The notes beneath the pieces were generated by a model. The model saw nothing but the letters and a program-made list of their open reading frames with translations, was not told the DNA's origin and ran no database searches. This document shows, in pieces, positions 1-5,304 of a DNA stretch of 5,304 bases; the stretch's first letter is position 1, and each line of letters opens with the position of its first letter. Source of the stretch: Chloroflexota bacterium (GTDB lineage Bacteria > Chloroflexota > Limnocylindria > Limnocylindrales > CSP1-4); assembly GCA_021789355.1 (NCBI GenBank), contig JAJYJR010000446.1, positions 1 through 5,304 of the forward strand, read 5' to 3'. Made by a program: the position numbers and the translations under genes.

Positions 1-200
1 CGTTCTGCGCGGACAAGGCGTCGCAGATCGACTACAAGGAAGTCAACCGCCTGCGCCGCTACCTGTCGGAGCGGGCCAAGATCGAGCCGCGCCGGAAGAC
101 CGGGACCTGCGCCGAGCACCAGCGGCAACTGTCGGTGGCGCTGAAGCGTGCCCGCCACGTGGCGCTGCTGCCCTACGCCCCGCAGCACCTGCGTCCCTGA
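1..200 (+). CDS. rpsR: 30S ribosomal protein bS18, 3' end (partial)
   Basis: This is the C-terminal 65 residues of ribosomal protein bS18, a small-subunit protein of the platform that pairs with bS6. The reading frame enters at base 3 and ends at TGA 198-200; the 5' end lies outside the window. Family hallmarks are visible in order: FCADK at the edge, [37 protein letters not shown] and a closing ALLPY. The Cys of the edge FC and the Cys and His of TGTCAEHQR match the zinc-ribbon (C+) form of S18, whose remaining Cys would lie just upstream. The YAPQHLRP tail after ALLPY is a natural length for the family, so the stop looks genuine. In many bacteria rpsR sits in rpsF-ssb-rpsR-rplI, but no rplI follows here. 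The [10 protein letters not shown] and ALLPYAP wording resembles Chloroflexota S18 by memory, which is only a weak taxonomic hint. Confidence 0.97.
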   Translation, partial: FCADKASQIDYKEVNRLRRYLSERAKIEPRRKTGTCAEHQRQLSVALKRARHVALLPYAPQHLRP

Positions 201-221
201 CGCGCTGACGCGCTGACGTGC
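198..221 (+). repeat. 8-bp tandem repeat over the rpsR stop codon
   Basis: Three head-to-tail copies of an 8-bp unit are present: TGACGCGC (198-205), TGACGCGC (206-213) and TGACGTGC (214-221, one mismatch). The first TGA is the rpsR stop. Because the period is 8, the TGAs at 198, 206 and 214 fall in three different forward frames, so any ribosome leaving rpsR meets a stop within 19 bases in every frame. The repeat is directly seen. Whether it is selected or only replication slippage in GC-rich DNA cannot be told from one sequence. Confidence 0.8.
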
Positions 222-254
222 CGGCTTGCGGGACGGGCCGCAGGGTTCCTGTGG

Positions 255-410
255 GTGGGTCTCGGGATCGCGGTCGCGCTGCCGTCGGCGCGGGTGGCCC
301 TCGCCGGCATCGGCTACCTGCGCGAGGGTGACCGTCGCCAGGCGGCCGTGGCGCTCGGGGTCCTCACCGTCCTTGCGGTGTCGACGGCGGTCGCCCTCGT
401 GACCCGGTAG
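255..410 (+). CDS. possible small two-helix membrane protein
   Basis: This is a short open frame of unrecognised family, 51 residues if it starts at GTG 255 and ending at TAG 408-410. The translation has two hydrophobic stretches, roughly residues 1-22 (VGLGIAVALP through ALAGIGYL) and 31-49 (AAVALGVLTVLAVSTAVAL). They are joined by a charged loop, REGDRRQ, which suggests a helical hairpin in the membrane. Third-position G/C bias holds along the frame and supports coding. The start is the weak point: no ATG or TTG exists in frame after the rpsR stop, GTG 255 has no clear Shine-Dalgarno, and the frame is open back to 201 with a hydrophobic stretch already beginning near 246. A CTG start at 213 or 249 is therefore possible. 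The stop lies 9 bp before the antiporter ATG, so cotranscription and coupling are plausible. It could also be non-functional sequence. Confidence 0.45.
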   Translation: MGLGIAVALPSARVALAGIGYLREGDRRQAAVALGVLTVLAVSTAVALVTR

Positions 411-419
411 GCGCCGCGC

Positions 420-1472
420 ATGGATGCGATCCTGCTGGTGGCGGCGCTTGCCCTGATCCTCCTCGGCGCGGAGCTGTTCACGAACGGCGTCGAGTGGATG
501 GGACACCGGCTCGATCTCGCGGAGGGCGCGGTCGGCAGCGTCCTCGCGGCGGTCGGGACCGCGATGCCGGAGACGATGATCCCGCTCGTGGCCATCGTGA
601 TGGGCGCGCGGACCGGACAGGCGCACGAGGCCGGGATCGGCATCGGCGCGATCCTCGGCGCCCCCTTCATGCTCGCCACCCTGGCCATGCTGGTGACGGG
701 GGTCGCGGTGCTCGCCCGCGCCCGAGGCCAGGCCGGCGACGATCGGCTGGAGGTGGACCCCATGGTCATCGGCCGGGACCTGCGCCACTTCGCGGTGGCA
801 TACGGGCTCGCGGTCGGGGCCGCCCTGCTGCCGGCGCCGCTCGCCGCCGGCAAGACGCTCGTGGCGGTGGTCCTCCTCGGCCTGTACGGGATGTACGTGC
901 GGTCGCACCTGGGCGCCGAGCGAGCCGACGACGCCGGGGACGACCTGCGGCCGCTGCGGTTCCGCCGCCTGGATCCGCGGCGCCGTGAGCGTCCGCCACG
1001 GCTGCGCCTGATCGGCCTGCAGGTACTGGTGGCGCTTGGCGCGATCGTGGGTGGCGCCGTGGTCTTCGTCGGCGCGGTGGGTCAGCTCGCGGCGGGAGCC
1101 GGCGTCGACCCCGTCATCATGACGCTGGTGATCGCGCCGATCGCGACGGAGCTCCCCGAGAAGTTCAACAGCGTGATCTGGATCCGACAGGGCAAAGACA
1201 CCCTGTCCATGGGCAACATCACGGGTGCGATGGTCTTCCAGAGCTGCATCCCGACGGTTCTCGCCCTGGTGCTGGCGGCCGACGCCTGGACCGTCACGCC
1301 GGCCTCGCTGCTCGCCTTCGGCTCGGCGGGCATCGCCTTCGCCTCGACCGCCGCGATCTTCGTGCCGATGCTCCGACGGCACCGGCTGACCGGACGCGGG
1401 CTGCTGGTCGGTGGCGCGTTCTACGCGGTGTACCTGGGCGTGGTGGCCCTGTCGGTGGCGGGCCTGCTCTGA
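420..1472 (+). CDS. CaCA-superfamily cation antiporter (sodium/calcium exchanger-like)
   Basis: This is an integral membrane cation antiporter of the Ca2+:cation antiporter superfamily, 350 residues with about ten hydrophobic segments in two halves separated by an Arg/Asp-rich loop (about residues 161-196). Each half carries an alpha-repeat. Alpha-1 has GTAMPE at residues 46-51, followed by GAILGAPF at 76-83. Alpha-2 has ATELPE at 242-247, followed by GNITGAMVF at 265-273. The two Pro-Glu pairs supply the central acidic residues E51 and E247 expected for ion exchange. Length fits bacterial YrbG-type exchangers. The rest of the ion site is unusual: the canonical GSN motif of the third and eighth helices is GAP in one half and GAM in the other, and ATELPE adds an extra acid, E244. 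The transported ion is therefore uncertain; Ca2+/Na+, Ca2+/H+ or another cation are all possible. ATG 420 starts directly before a hydrophobic helix and has only a weak AGG upstream. It probably lies in one transcript with the upstream frames. Confidence 0.9.
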   Translation: MDAILLVAALALILLGAELFTNGVEWMGHRLDLAEGAVGSVLAAVGTAMPETMIPLVAIVMGARTGQAHEAGIGIGAILGAPFMLATLAMLVTGVAVLARARGQAGDDRLEVDPMVIGRDLRHFAVAYGLAVGAALLPAPLAAGKTLVAVVLLGLYGMYVRSHLGAERADDAGDDLRPLRFRRLDPRRRERPPRLRLIGLQVLVALGAIVGGAVVFVGAVGQLAAGAGVDPVIMTLVIAPIATELPEKFNSVIWIRQGKDTLSMGNITGAMVFQSCIPTVLALVLAADAWTVTPASLLAFGSAGIAFASTAAIFVPMLRRHRLTGRGLLVGGAFYAVYLGVVALSVAGLL

Positions 1473-1492
1473 GCCGTCCCGGCGCTCCCTGC

Positions 1493-1511
1493 CCGGGGTT
1501 CGGGGCCCCGG
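1493..1511 (+). terminator. GC-rich hairpin before ilvE (terminator or operator candidate)
   Basis: CCGGGG at 1493-1498 is exactly complementary to CCCCGG at 1506-1511, with a 7-base loop. Weaker pairing (CCC 1487-1489 with GGG 1516-1518) could extend it. It begins 21 bases after the antiporter stop, where a terminator would be expected, but no T-run follows, so it is not a classical intrinsic terminator. It lies where the -35 region of the ilvE promoter should be, so a protein-binding site is an alternative. The pairing is seen; the role is a guess, and chance pairing is common at this GC content. Confidence 0.3.
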
Positions 1512-1518
1512 TCGCGGG

Positions 1519-1531
1519 TATACTCGCCGCA
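1519..1531 (+). promoter_or_regulatory. extended -10-like promoter giving a probable leaderless ilvE mRNA
   Basis: TATACT at 1519-1524 differs from the sigma-70 consensus TATAAT at one base and is an obvious AT-rich island in GC-rich surroundings. The ATG of ilvE begins 7 bases after its last T, so the predicted transcription start coincides with A1531 and the mRNA would have no 5' leader. No Shine-Dalgarno precedes this ATG, which fits leaderless translation as is common in actinobacteria and Deinococcus-type bacteria. No convincing -35 hexamer is seen about 17 bases upstream. Confidence 0.6.
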
Positions 1532-2505
1532 TGTTGACCGAAGACGCTTCCCGGACCTCGTCGCCGGCTGCCACGTCGCCGCGGGGCGTGGCAGCCCCGA
1601 TCTGCTACCTGAACGGCGAGTTCCTCCCGCTCGCCGATGCCAACGTCAACATCATGACCCACGCCTTCATGTACGGGACGGCGGTATTCGAGGGGATCCG
1701 CGCGTACTGGAACGCGGACCAGGGGCAGCTGTACGGCCTGCGCCTGGCGGAGCATTTCCAGCGCATCTCCGACTCCTGCCGCATCCTTTACATGGATCCC
1801 CCGGGCGCCGTGGACGAGCTGGTTGCGCTCACCGTCGACCTGCTCCGCCGTAACGACTTCCACGAGGACGCCTACGTCCGGCCGTCGGCGTACAAGTCGA
1901 CCCGGGCGATCGGGGTGCGCCTGCACAACCTCGATCAGGGCTTCTACATCCTGGCGATCCCGTTCGGCGACTACATCGACACCACGCACGGCATCCGCAC
2001 CCAGACGGTGTCGTGGCGGCGCGTCAGCGACCAGTCGCTCCCGGCCCGCGCCAAGATCGTGGGCGCGTACGTGAACTCGGCGTTCGCGAAGACCGAGGCC
2101 CAGCTGGTCGGGGCGGACGAGGCGATCGTCCTGGCCGCCGATGGGCACGTCTCCGAGGGCAGCGCCGAGAACCTCTTCATGGTGCGGCGCGGCGAGCTGG
2201 TCACGCCGCCGGTGACGGACGACATCCTCGAGGGGATCACGCGGGCGGGGATCATGGAGCTTGCCGAACGCGAACTCGGTCTCCGGGTCATGGAGCGGCA
2301 CATCGACCGCACCGAGCTGTACGTCGCCGACGAGCTGTTCCTGTGCGGCACCGGGGCCCAGGTCTCGCCGGTCACGGAAGTCGATCACCACCTCCTGGGC
2401 GGCGGTCAGGTCGGCCCGATCACGCGCCGGCTCTCGGAGGTGTACTTCGACGCGGTGCGTGGGCGCCTGCCGGCCTATCGGCACTGGCTCACGCCCGTCT
2501 ACTAG
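1531..2505 (+). CDS. ilvE: branched-chain amino acid aminotransferase
   Basis: This cytoplasmic, PLP-dependent, fold-type IV aminotransferase interconverts Leu, Ile and Val with their 2-oxo acids using 2-oxoglutarate/glutamate. It is the last step of branched-chain synthesis. It has 324 residues, near the usual 300-310 plus a short N-terminal tail. Visible motifs in order are LNGEF, YGTAVFEGIRAYW, EHFQR with R78 (PLP phosphate contact), AYVRP with Y115 and R117, the PLP-lysine K175 in ARAKIVGAYVNS, SEGSAENLF with E209 (contact to the PLP ring nitrogen), and CGTGAQVSPV at 272-281. VFEGIRAYW favours a branched-chain enzyme over the related D-amino-acid aminotransferase or PabC lyase. The first 22 residues are Ser/Thr/Ala/Pro-rich and look disordered. 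ATG 1531 was chosen because it follows the promoter box. The frame is open back to 1411, but that would overlap the antiporter and lie upstream of the promoter. The glycosyltransferase begins 34 bases after the stop. Confidence 0.95.
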   Translation: MLTEDASRTSSPAATSPRGVAAPICYLNGEFLPLADANVNIMTHAFMYGTAVFEGIRAYWNADQGQLYGLRLAEHFQRISDSCRILYMDPPGAVDELVALTVDLLRRNDFHEDAYVRPSAYKSTRAIGVRLHNLDQGFYILAIPFGDYIDTTHGIRTQTVSWRRVSDQSLPARAKIVGAYVNSAFAKTEAQLVGADEAIVLAADGHVSEGSAENLFMVRRGELVTPPVTDDILEGITRAGIMELAERELGLRVMERHIDRTELYVADELFLCGTGAQVSPVTEVDHHLLGGGQVGPITRRLSEVYFDAVRGRLPAYRHWLTPVY

Positions 2506-2532
2506 GCTCGCCCTGGACGCGCCGCCGTACCC

Positions 2533-2542
2533 GGGGGAGATG
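2533..2542 (+). promoter_or_regulatory. purine-rich Shine-Dalgarno-like run abutting the ATG
   Basis: GGGGGAG (2533-2539) touches ATG 2540 with no spacer, whereas a Shine-Dalgarno normally leaves about 5-9 bases. No other ATG, GTG or TTG in this frame lies nearby, and the protein reads well from here. The start is therefore retained, but initiation may depend on reinitiation from ilvE, whose stop is 34 bases upstream. Confidence 0.35.
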
Positions 2543-4201
2543 TCGCCTCGCCCCCGCCACCATCGCCTGCTGGAGATCCTGCCGGGGGCCGTCACCTGGC
2601 TCCTGATCCTCGCGCCGATCGCGCTGAGCTTCTCGTTCCCCGAGCTCGTCGCGTGGTTCGTGCTGAGCTTCGATTTCTACTGGCTGTACCGGGCCGTGGT
2701 CGTGATCGTGAGCGTCTCGATCACGTTCCTCCGGATCCGGGACGTCCTTGACGCGGACTGGCGGGCCCAGCTCGAGGGCCTGGTGGAGCTGCCGACCCGT
2801 CAGCGGGTGCTCGAGGACCGGATCGAGCGGATCCGCGCGCGCGTCCGCGAGCTCGACCGGGCCGGCGATCGGCGGGCGGCGCGTGGCGGGCGGCGCGAGC
2901 GCCGGCGGCTCGAGAGCGAGCTGGTGACCGTCAGGCGGCTGCTCGCCAGCGGGATCCGGCCGCTGGATCCCCGGTGCCTCGTGCACGTCGCGCTGATCCC
3001 GACCTACACCGAGCCGTACGAGAAGCTCGAGGCGACCCTCCGCGCGCTGGCGGACGCGGACTGGCCCACCGAGCGGAAGCTGGTCGCGATCATCACGCGC
3101 GAGACGGACCTGCGGGGGCGCGAGAACGTCGCCCGGTTGCGGGACCTGTTCGGTGCGCGGTTCGCGCACTTTTTCCACATCCTGGACCCCCTCGAGCCTG
3201 GCGTCGTGATCGGGAAGTCGAGCGCGATGGCGTACGGCGGCCGATGGCTGTACCGCGAGCTCGTCGAGCTCGGGTACGACCCGGCGATGGTCATCGTCAC
3301 CGACCTCGACTCCGACTACCGCGTGCATCCGCAGTACTTCACGTACCTCGCCCACCGGTTCGCCATCGATCCGGACCGGTACCACCGGCTCTACCAGCCG
3401 GTGCCGATGTTCCACAACAACCTGTGGGAGGTGCCGCTCGCGGTCCGGCTCACCGCAGTCGGCGCGACGCACATCCAGATGTGGCGCTCGCTCTCACCTG
3501 AGCGTCTGGTCAGCTTCAGCTCGTATGCGGTCTCCCTCAGGACGGTGCACGAGGTGGGCTACTGGGCCACCGACGCGATCCCCGAGGACTCGCGGTTCTA
3601 CTGGAAGAGCTTCTTCACGTACGCGGGCACCTTCCGGGCGGAGCCGCTGTTCATCCCGGTCTTCGGCGACGCGGTCCGGGCCCGGACCTACCCGCGGACG
3701 CTGTACCAGCAGTACACCCAGATCCGCCGATGGGCCTGGGGCGTCACCGACATCCCGTACTACATCCACCACGCGCTCACGCACCCGGAGATCCCGCTTC
3801 GCGTCCGGCTGCATCGTCTCGGGGACCTGTGGTCGGACCACATCAACTGGGCAGTCGCGCCGTACGTGCTGGTGTTCGGGTCGAACCTGCCGCTGCTCAT
3901 CAGCAACCAGTTCGGCCACTCGGAGTTCGCCCAGACCACGCTCGGCCACAACCTGCCGGTCTATGCCGCCTGGATGCTGACAGGGGCGTTCTGCTGCCTG
4001 ATGATCCTGATCTTCATCGAGGATCGGATCGCTCCGCCTCGCCCGGCGTCGTGGGGCGTTGTGCGGCGGGCGCTGGTCTACGTGCAGTGGCTGGCGGTCC
4101 CGGCGGTCGGGATGGTGTTCAGCAACCTCCCGGCGCTCGAGGCGCAGACGCGGCTGATGACGGGGCGGCGGCTGGAGTACCGGGTCACCGAGAAGGTCTG
4201 A
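2540..4201 (+). CDS. membrane-bound family 2 glycosyltransferase, cellulose-synthase-like
   Basis: This is probably a processive inverting glycosyltransferase that polymerises a sugar from a nucleotide-sugar on the cytoplasmic face and passes the chain through the membrane. It has 553 residues. Two N-terminal hydrophobic segments (about 16-33 and 36-64) are followed by a strongly charged, probably coiled-coil helix (about 86-136, rich in Arg and Glu). The GT-A catalytic domain starts at the strand HVALIPTYTEP (149-159). It carries ETD at 188-190, GKSSAMAYG, the DxD-type motif DLDSD (255-259), PEDSRF (348-353) in place of the usual TED, and QIRRW (394-398), the QxxRW signature of processive synthases. 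Three further hydrophobic segments follow (about 436-454, 473-493, 511-530), then a basic LEYRVTEK tail. No PilZ domain is seen. Cellulose, hyaluronan-like or another polymer cannot be told apart. It follows ilvE by 34 bp and may be cotranscribed. It converges on the LCP gene, another envelope glycan gene. Confidence 0.88.
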   Translation: MSPRPRHHRLLEILPGAVTWLLILAPIALSFSFPELVAWFVLSFDFYWLYRAVVVIVSVSITFLRIRDVLDADWRAQLEGLVELPTRQRVLEDRIERIRARVRELDRAGDRRAARGGRRERRRLESELVTVRRLLASGIRPLDPRCLVHVALIPTYTEPYEKLEATLRALADADWPTERKLVAIITRETDLRGRENVARLRDLFGARFAHFFHILDPLEPGVVIGKSSAMAYGGRWLYRELVELGYDPAMVIVTDLDSDYRVHPQYFTYLAHRFAIDPDRYHRLYQPVPMFHNNLWEVPLAVRLTAVGATHIQMWRSLSPERLVSFSSYAVSLRTVHEVGYWATDAIPEDSRFYWKSFFTYAGTFRAEPLFIPVFGDAVRARTYPRTLYQQYTQIRRWAWGVTDIPYYIHHALTHPEIPLRVRLHRLGDLWSDHINWAVAPYVLVFGSNLPLLISNQFGHSEFAQTTLGHNLPVYAAWMLTGAFCCLMILIFIEDRIAPPRPASWGVVRRALVYVQWLAVPAVGMVFSNLPALEAQTRLMTGRRLEYRVTEKV

Positions 4202-4225
4202 GGACAGCGGGAAGGTCCTGCCCGC
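4201..4225. terminator. weak stem-loop in the convergent gap
   Basis: The 33-bp gap between the two convergent stops holds competing inverted repeats: AGGAC (4201-4205) with GTCCT (4215-4219), and GCGGG (4207-4211) with CCCGC (4221-4225), plus the palindrome CCCGCGGG at 4221-4228. Its place between convergent genes fits a shared terminator, but there is no T-run on either strand and the stems are only 5 bp. This is position plus pairing, not proof. Confidence 0.3.
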
Positions 4226-4234
4226 GGGTGCGGC

Positions 4235-5304
4235 CTACCCGCCGGGGACCTTGAGCTGCGGGGTCTTCGCGCCGGTGATCACGACCACGTCCGCCTTCAC
4301 CGTCGGGTCGGTGGCCGTCGTGACCGTGACGCCGAACGTCGACTGCAGCGCGCGGACCGTCTCGGGCATCGTTGCCTCGGCGCCGTTGTAGAACGTGACG
4401 ATCGTGTTGGCGTAGTCGGAGCGGTCGGCGCGGCCGCCATTGGCCGACGGGACGGTGGCATTCATCCCGAGGTAGGTCAGGTAGGCCGCGACGCCGGTCG
4501 CCTGGCCGCTGACGCCGGAGCCGTTCTCCACGAGCACCTGCGCGTTCTCCGTCGCGAGCCTGGCGCGCGACTGGGCGAGCGTGGGGCTGCTGCTGAAGGC
4601 CTGCGTCACCGCCTGCCGGATCGCCGCGAGGTTCGGGTGCAGCCAGTAGTGGATGGCGCACTCGGCCGGCGGGCACTGGACCGCGTACTGGGGCGGCGTG
4701 AACACGAGGGAGTGCAAGTTGGTGGTGTCGGCCTTCTCGATCAGTGACACGAGCTGCGGGAGCTGATCCCGCGGGAAGTCCGTGTGGATCGCGTTCCGCA
4801 GCGCCTGCCCGAGCGCGTCGAGCTTGTTGGGATCGAGGAAGCTCAGGACGTCGGTCTGCTGGCGGATCGAGGTGATCACCCGCTGCTGCCGCTGCGACCG
4901 GTCGAAGTCGGACGTCGCGTGTCGCGAGCGCGCGTACGCCAGGGCCTCCTCGCCGGTCATGTGCTGGATGCCCGGTGGGATGTAGAGCTTGATCGCCCCG
5001 CGACCGTTGTCGGTCGGATAGTCGTAGTCCGTCACCGGGATCTGGACGTCGATGGTCACCCCTCCCAGCGTGTCGACGACCTGGCGGAACCCCGAGAAGT
5101 TGACCTCGACGTAGTAGGGGATCTGGATCCCGAGCATGTAGCCGAGGGTCCCTTTGAGGGCGTTGACGCCGCGGTTGGCGTCGGTCCCGGGGAACAGGTC
5201 CGGCGACCCCTCCGCGAAGGTCCAGATGCTGTTGACCTTGTTCGGGTAGATGCCGCCGAAGTAGGCGGCGGCGGGCCATGTCGGCGGCAGGGGGATCTGC
5301 TCGA
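4235..5304 (-). CDS. LCP (LytR-CpsA-Psr) family glycopolymer ligase with LytR_C domain, 5' end missing
   Basis: LCP proteins are membrane-anchored and act outside the membrane. They move a polyprenyl-pyrophosphate-linked glycopolymer (teichoic acid, arabinogalactan or capsule, depending on the organism) onto peptidoglycan or another acceptor. The frame stays open to the right edge, so 355 residues are visible; ATG 5137 lies inside the LCP domain and is not the start. The N-terminal anchor and the first LCP strands are outside the window. Visible LCP features are NSIWTFAEG, NALKGTLGYMLGIQIPYYVEV, FRQVVDTLGGV, IPPGIQHMTGEEALAYAR and the Arg/Asp cluster SRHATSDFDRSQRQQR (about 4878-4927), whose arginines bind the pyrophosphate in characterised members. 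The C-terminal part from NAQVLVENGSG (about 4550 down to 4245) matches a LytR_C domain. A CPPAEC pair between the domains could form a disulfide. The stop is TAG at 4235-4237. The polymer it handles is unknown. Confidence 0.93.
   Translation of the reverse strand, partial: EQIPLPPTWPAAAYFGGIYPNKVNSIWTFAEGSPDLFPGTDANRGVNALKGTLGYMLGIQIPYYVEVNFSGFRQVVDTLGGVTIDVQIPVTDYDYPTDNGRGAIKLYIPPGIQHMTGEEALAYARSRHATSDFDRSQRQQRVITSIRQQTDVLSFLDPNKLDALGQALRNAIHTDFPRDQLPQLVSLIEKADTTNLHSLVFTPPQYAVQCPPAECAIHYWLHPNLAAIRQAVTQAFSSSPTLAQSRARLATENAQVLVENGSGVSGQATGVAAYLTYLGMNATVPSANGGRADRSDYANTIVTFYNGAEATMPETVRALQSTFGVTVTTATDPTVKADVVVITGAKTPQLKVPGG

Noticed and set aside
314..853. Minus-strand 179-codon open frame opposite the antiporter start
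   Set aside because: Ala/Ser/Arg/Thr-rich with no motif, and antisense to a well-supported membrane protein.
1411..1530. Upstream extension of the ilvE frame to ATG 1411
   Set aside because: It would overlap the antiporter by 62 bases, lies upstream of the promoter box, and encodes a sequence with no similarity to aminotransferase N-termini.
2261..2539. Upstream extension of the glycosyltransferase frame to ATG 2261
   Set aside because: It lies within ilvE in another frame and has shadow-like Ser/Arg/Thr composition. ATG 2540 gives a normal N-terminus before the first membrane segment.
1294..2595. Long minus-strand open frame (433 codons) opposite ilvE
   Set aside because: It is Arg/Pro/Asp-rich with no recognisable domain and lies opposite a clear ilvE with all its catalytic residues. 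It is a shadow caused by high GC content.
2489..3472. Minus-strand open frame (327 codons) opposite the glycosyltransferase
   Set aside because: Low-complexity Arg/Glu/Pro composition with no family motif. The plus-strand frame has the DxD and QxxRW motifs, so this one is a shadow.
4235..5137. A complete LCP-family protein starting at ATG 5137
   Set aside because: The frame stays open to the window edge, and the residues upstream of this Met (NSIWTFAEG, NALKGTLGY) are part of the LCP domain, so the gene is truncated by the window.
4185..5279. Second minus-strand frame (364 codons) overlapping the LCP gene
   Set aside because: It is Arg/Gly/Pro-rich and without domains, while the other minus frame gives a full LCP and LytR_C sequence.

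Overview
The window is about 5.3 kb of GC-rich bacterial DNA that is almost wholly coding. Coding regions have strongly G/C-biased third positions. No plasmid, phage, IS element, CRISPR array, tRNA or rRNA signal was seen. The visible end of ribosomal protein S18 keeps zinc-ribbon residues. The ilvE promoter appears leaderless (a TATACT box directly before the ATG). An LCP-family glycopolymer ligase is also present. Together these suggest a high-GC Chloroflexota lineage or a deep-branching actinobacterial relative. This placement is inference from sequence flavour and has only modest confidence.

Layout. Positions 1-200 (+): 3' end of rpsR (ribosomal protein bS18). Positions 198-221: three tandem copies of an 8-bp unit that put a TGA in each forward frame. 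Positions 255-410 (+): a possible small two-helix membrane protein. Positions 420-1472 (+): a divergent cation/Ca2+ antiporter (CaCA) superfamily member. Positions 1473-1530: a short intergenic segment with a GC hairpin and a TATACT box. Positions 1531-2505 (+): ilvE, branched-chain aminotransferase. Positions 2540-4201 (+): a membrane-bound processive family 2 glycosyltransferase of cellulose-synthase-like type. A 33-bp convergent gap follows. Positions 4235-5304 (-): a LytR-CpsA-Psr (LCP) protein with a C-terminal LytR_C domain, whose start lies beyond the right edge.

How the genes fit together. The window mixes housekeeping genes (translation, branched-chain amino acid metabolism, ion transport) with two envelope genes that meet tail to tail. 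The glycosyltransferase probably makes or extrudes a polysaccharide. The LCP protein probably attaches a lipid-linked glycopolymer to the wall or another acceptor. They are on opposite strands, so they do not share an operon, and a functional link is only suggestive. The ilvE gene has its own promoter signal, and the glycosyltransferase follows it closely enough to be cotranscribed.

I did not find a clearly new multi-gene system. The observations most worth a second look are the altered ion-site residues of the antiporter, the leaderless ilvE promoter beside a GC hairpin, the charged helical insert in the glycosyltransferase, and the three-frame stop repeat followed by an in-frame hydrophobic ORF after rpsR.
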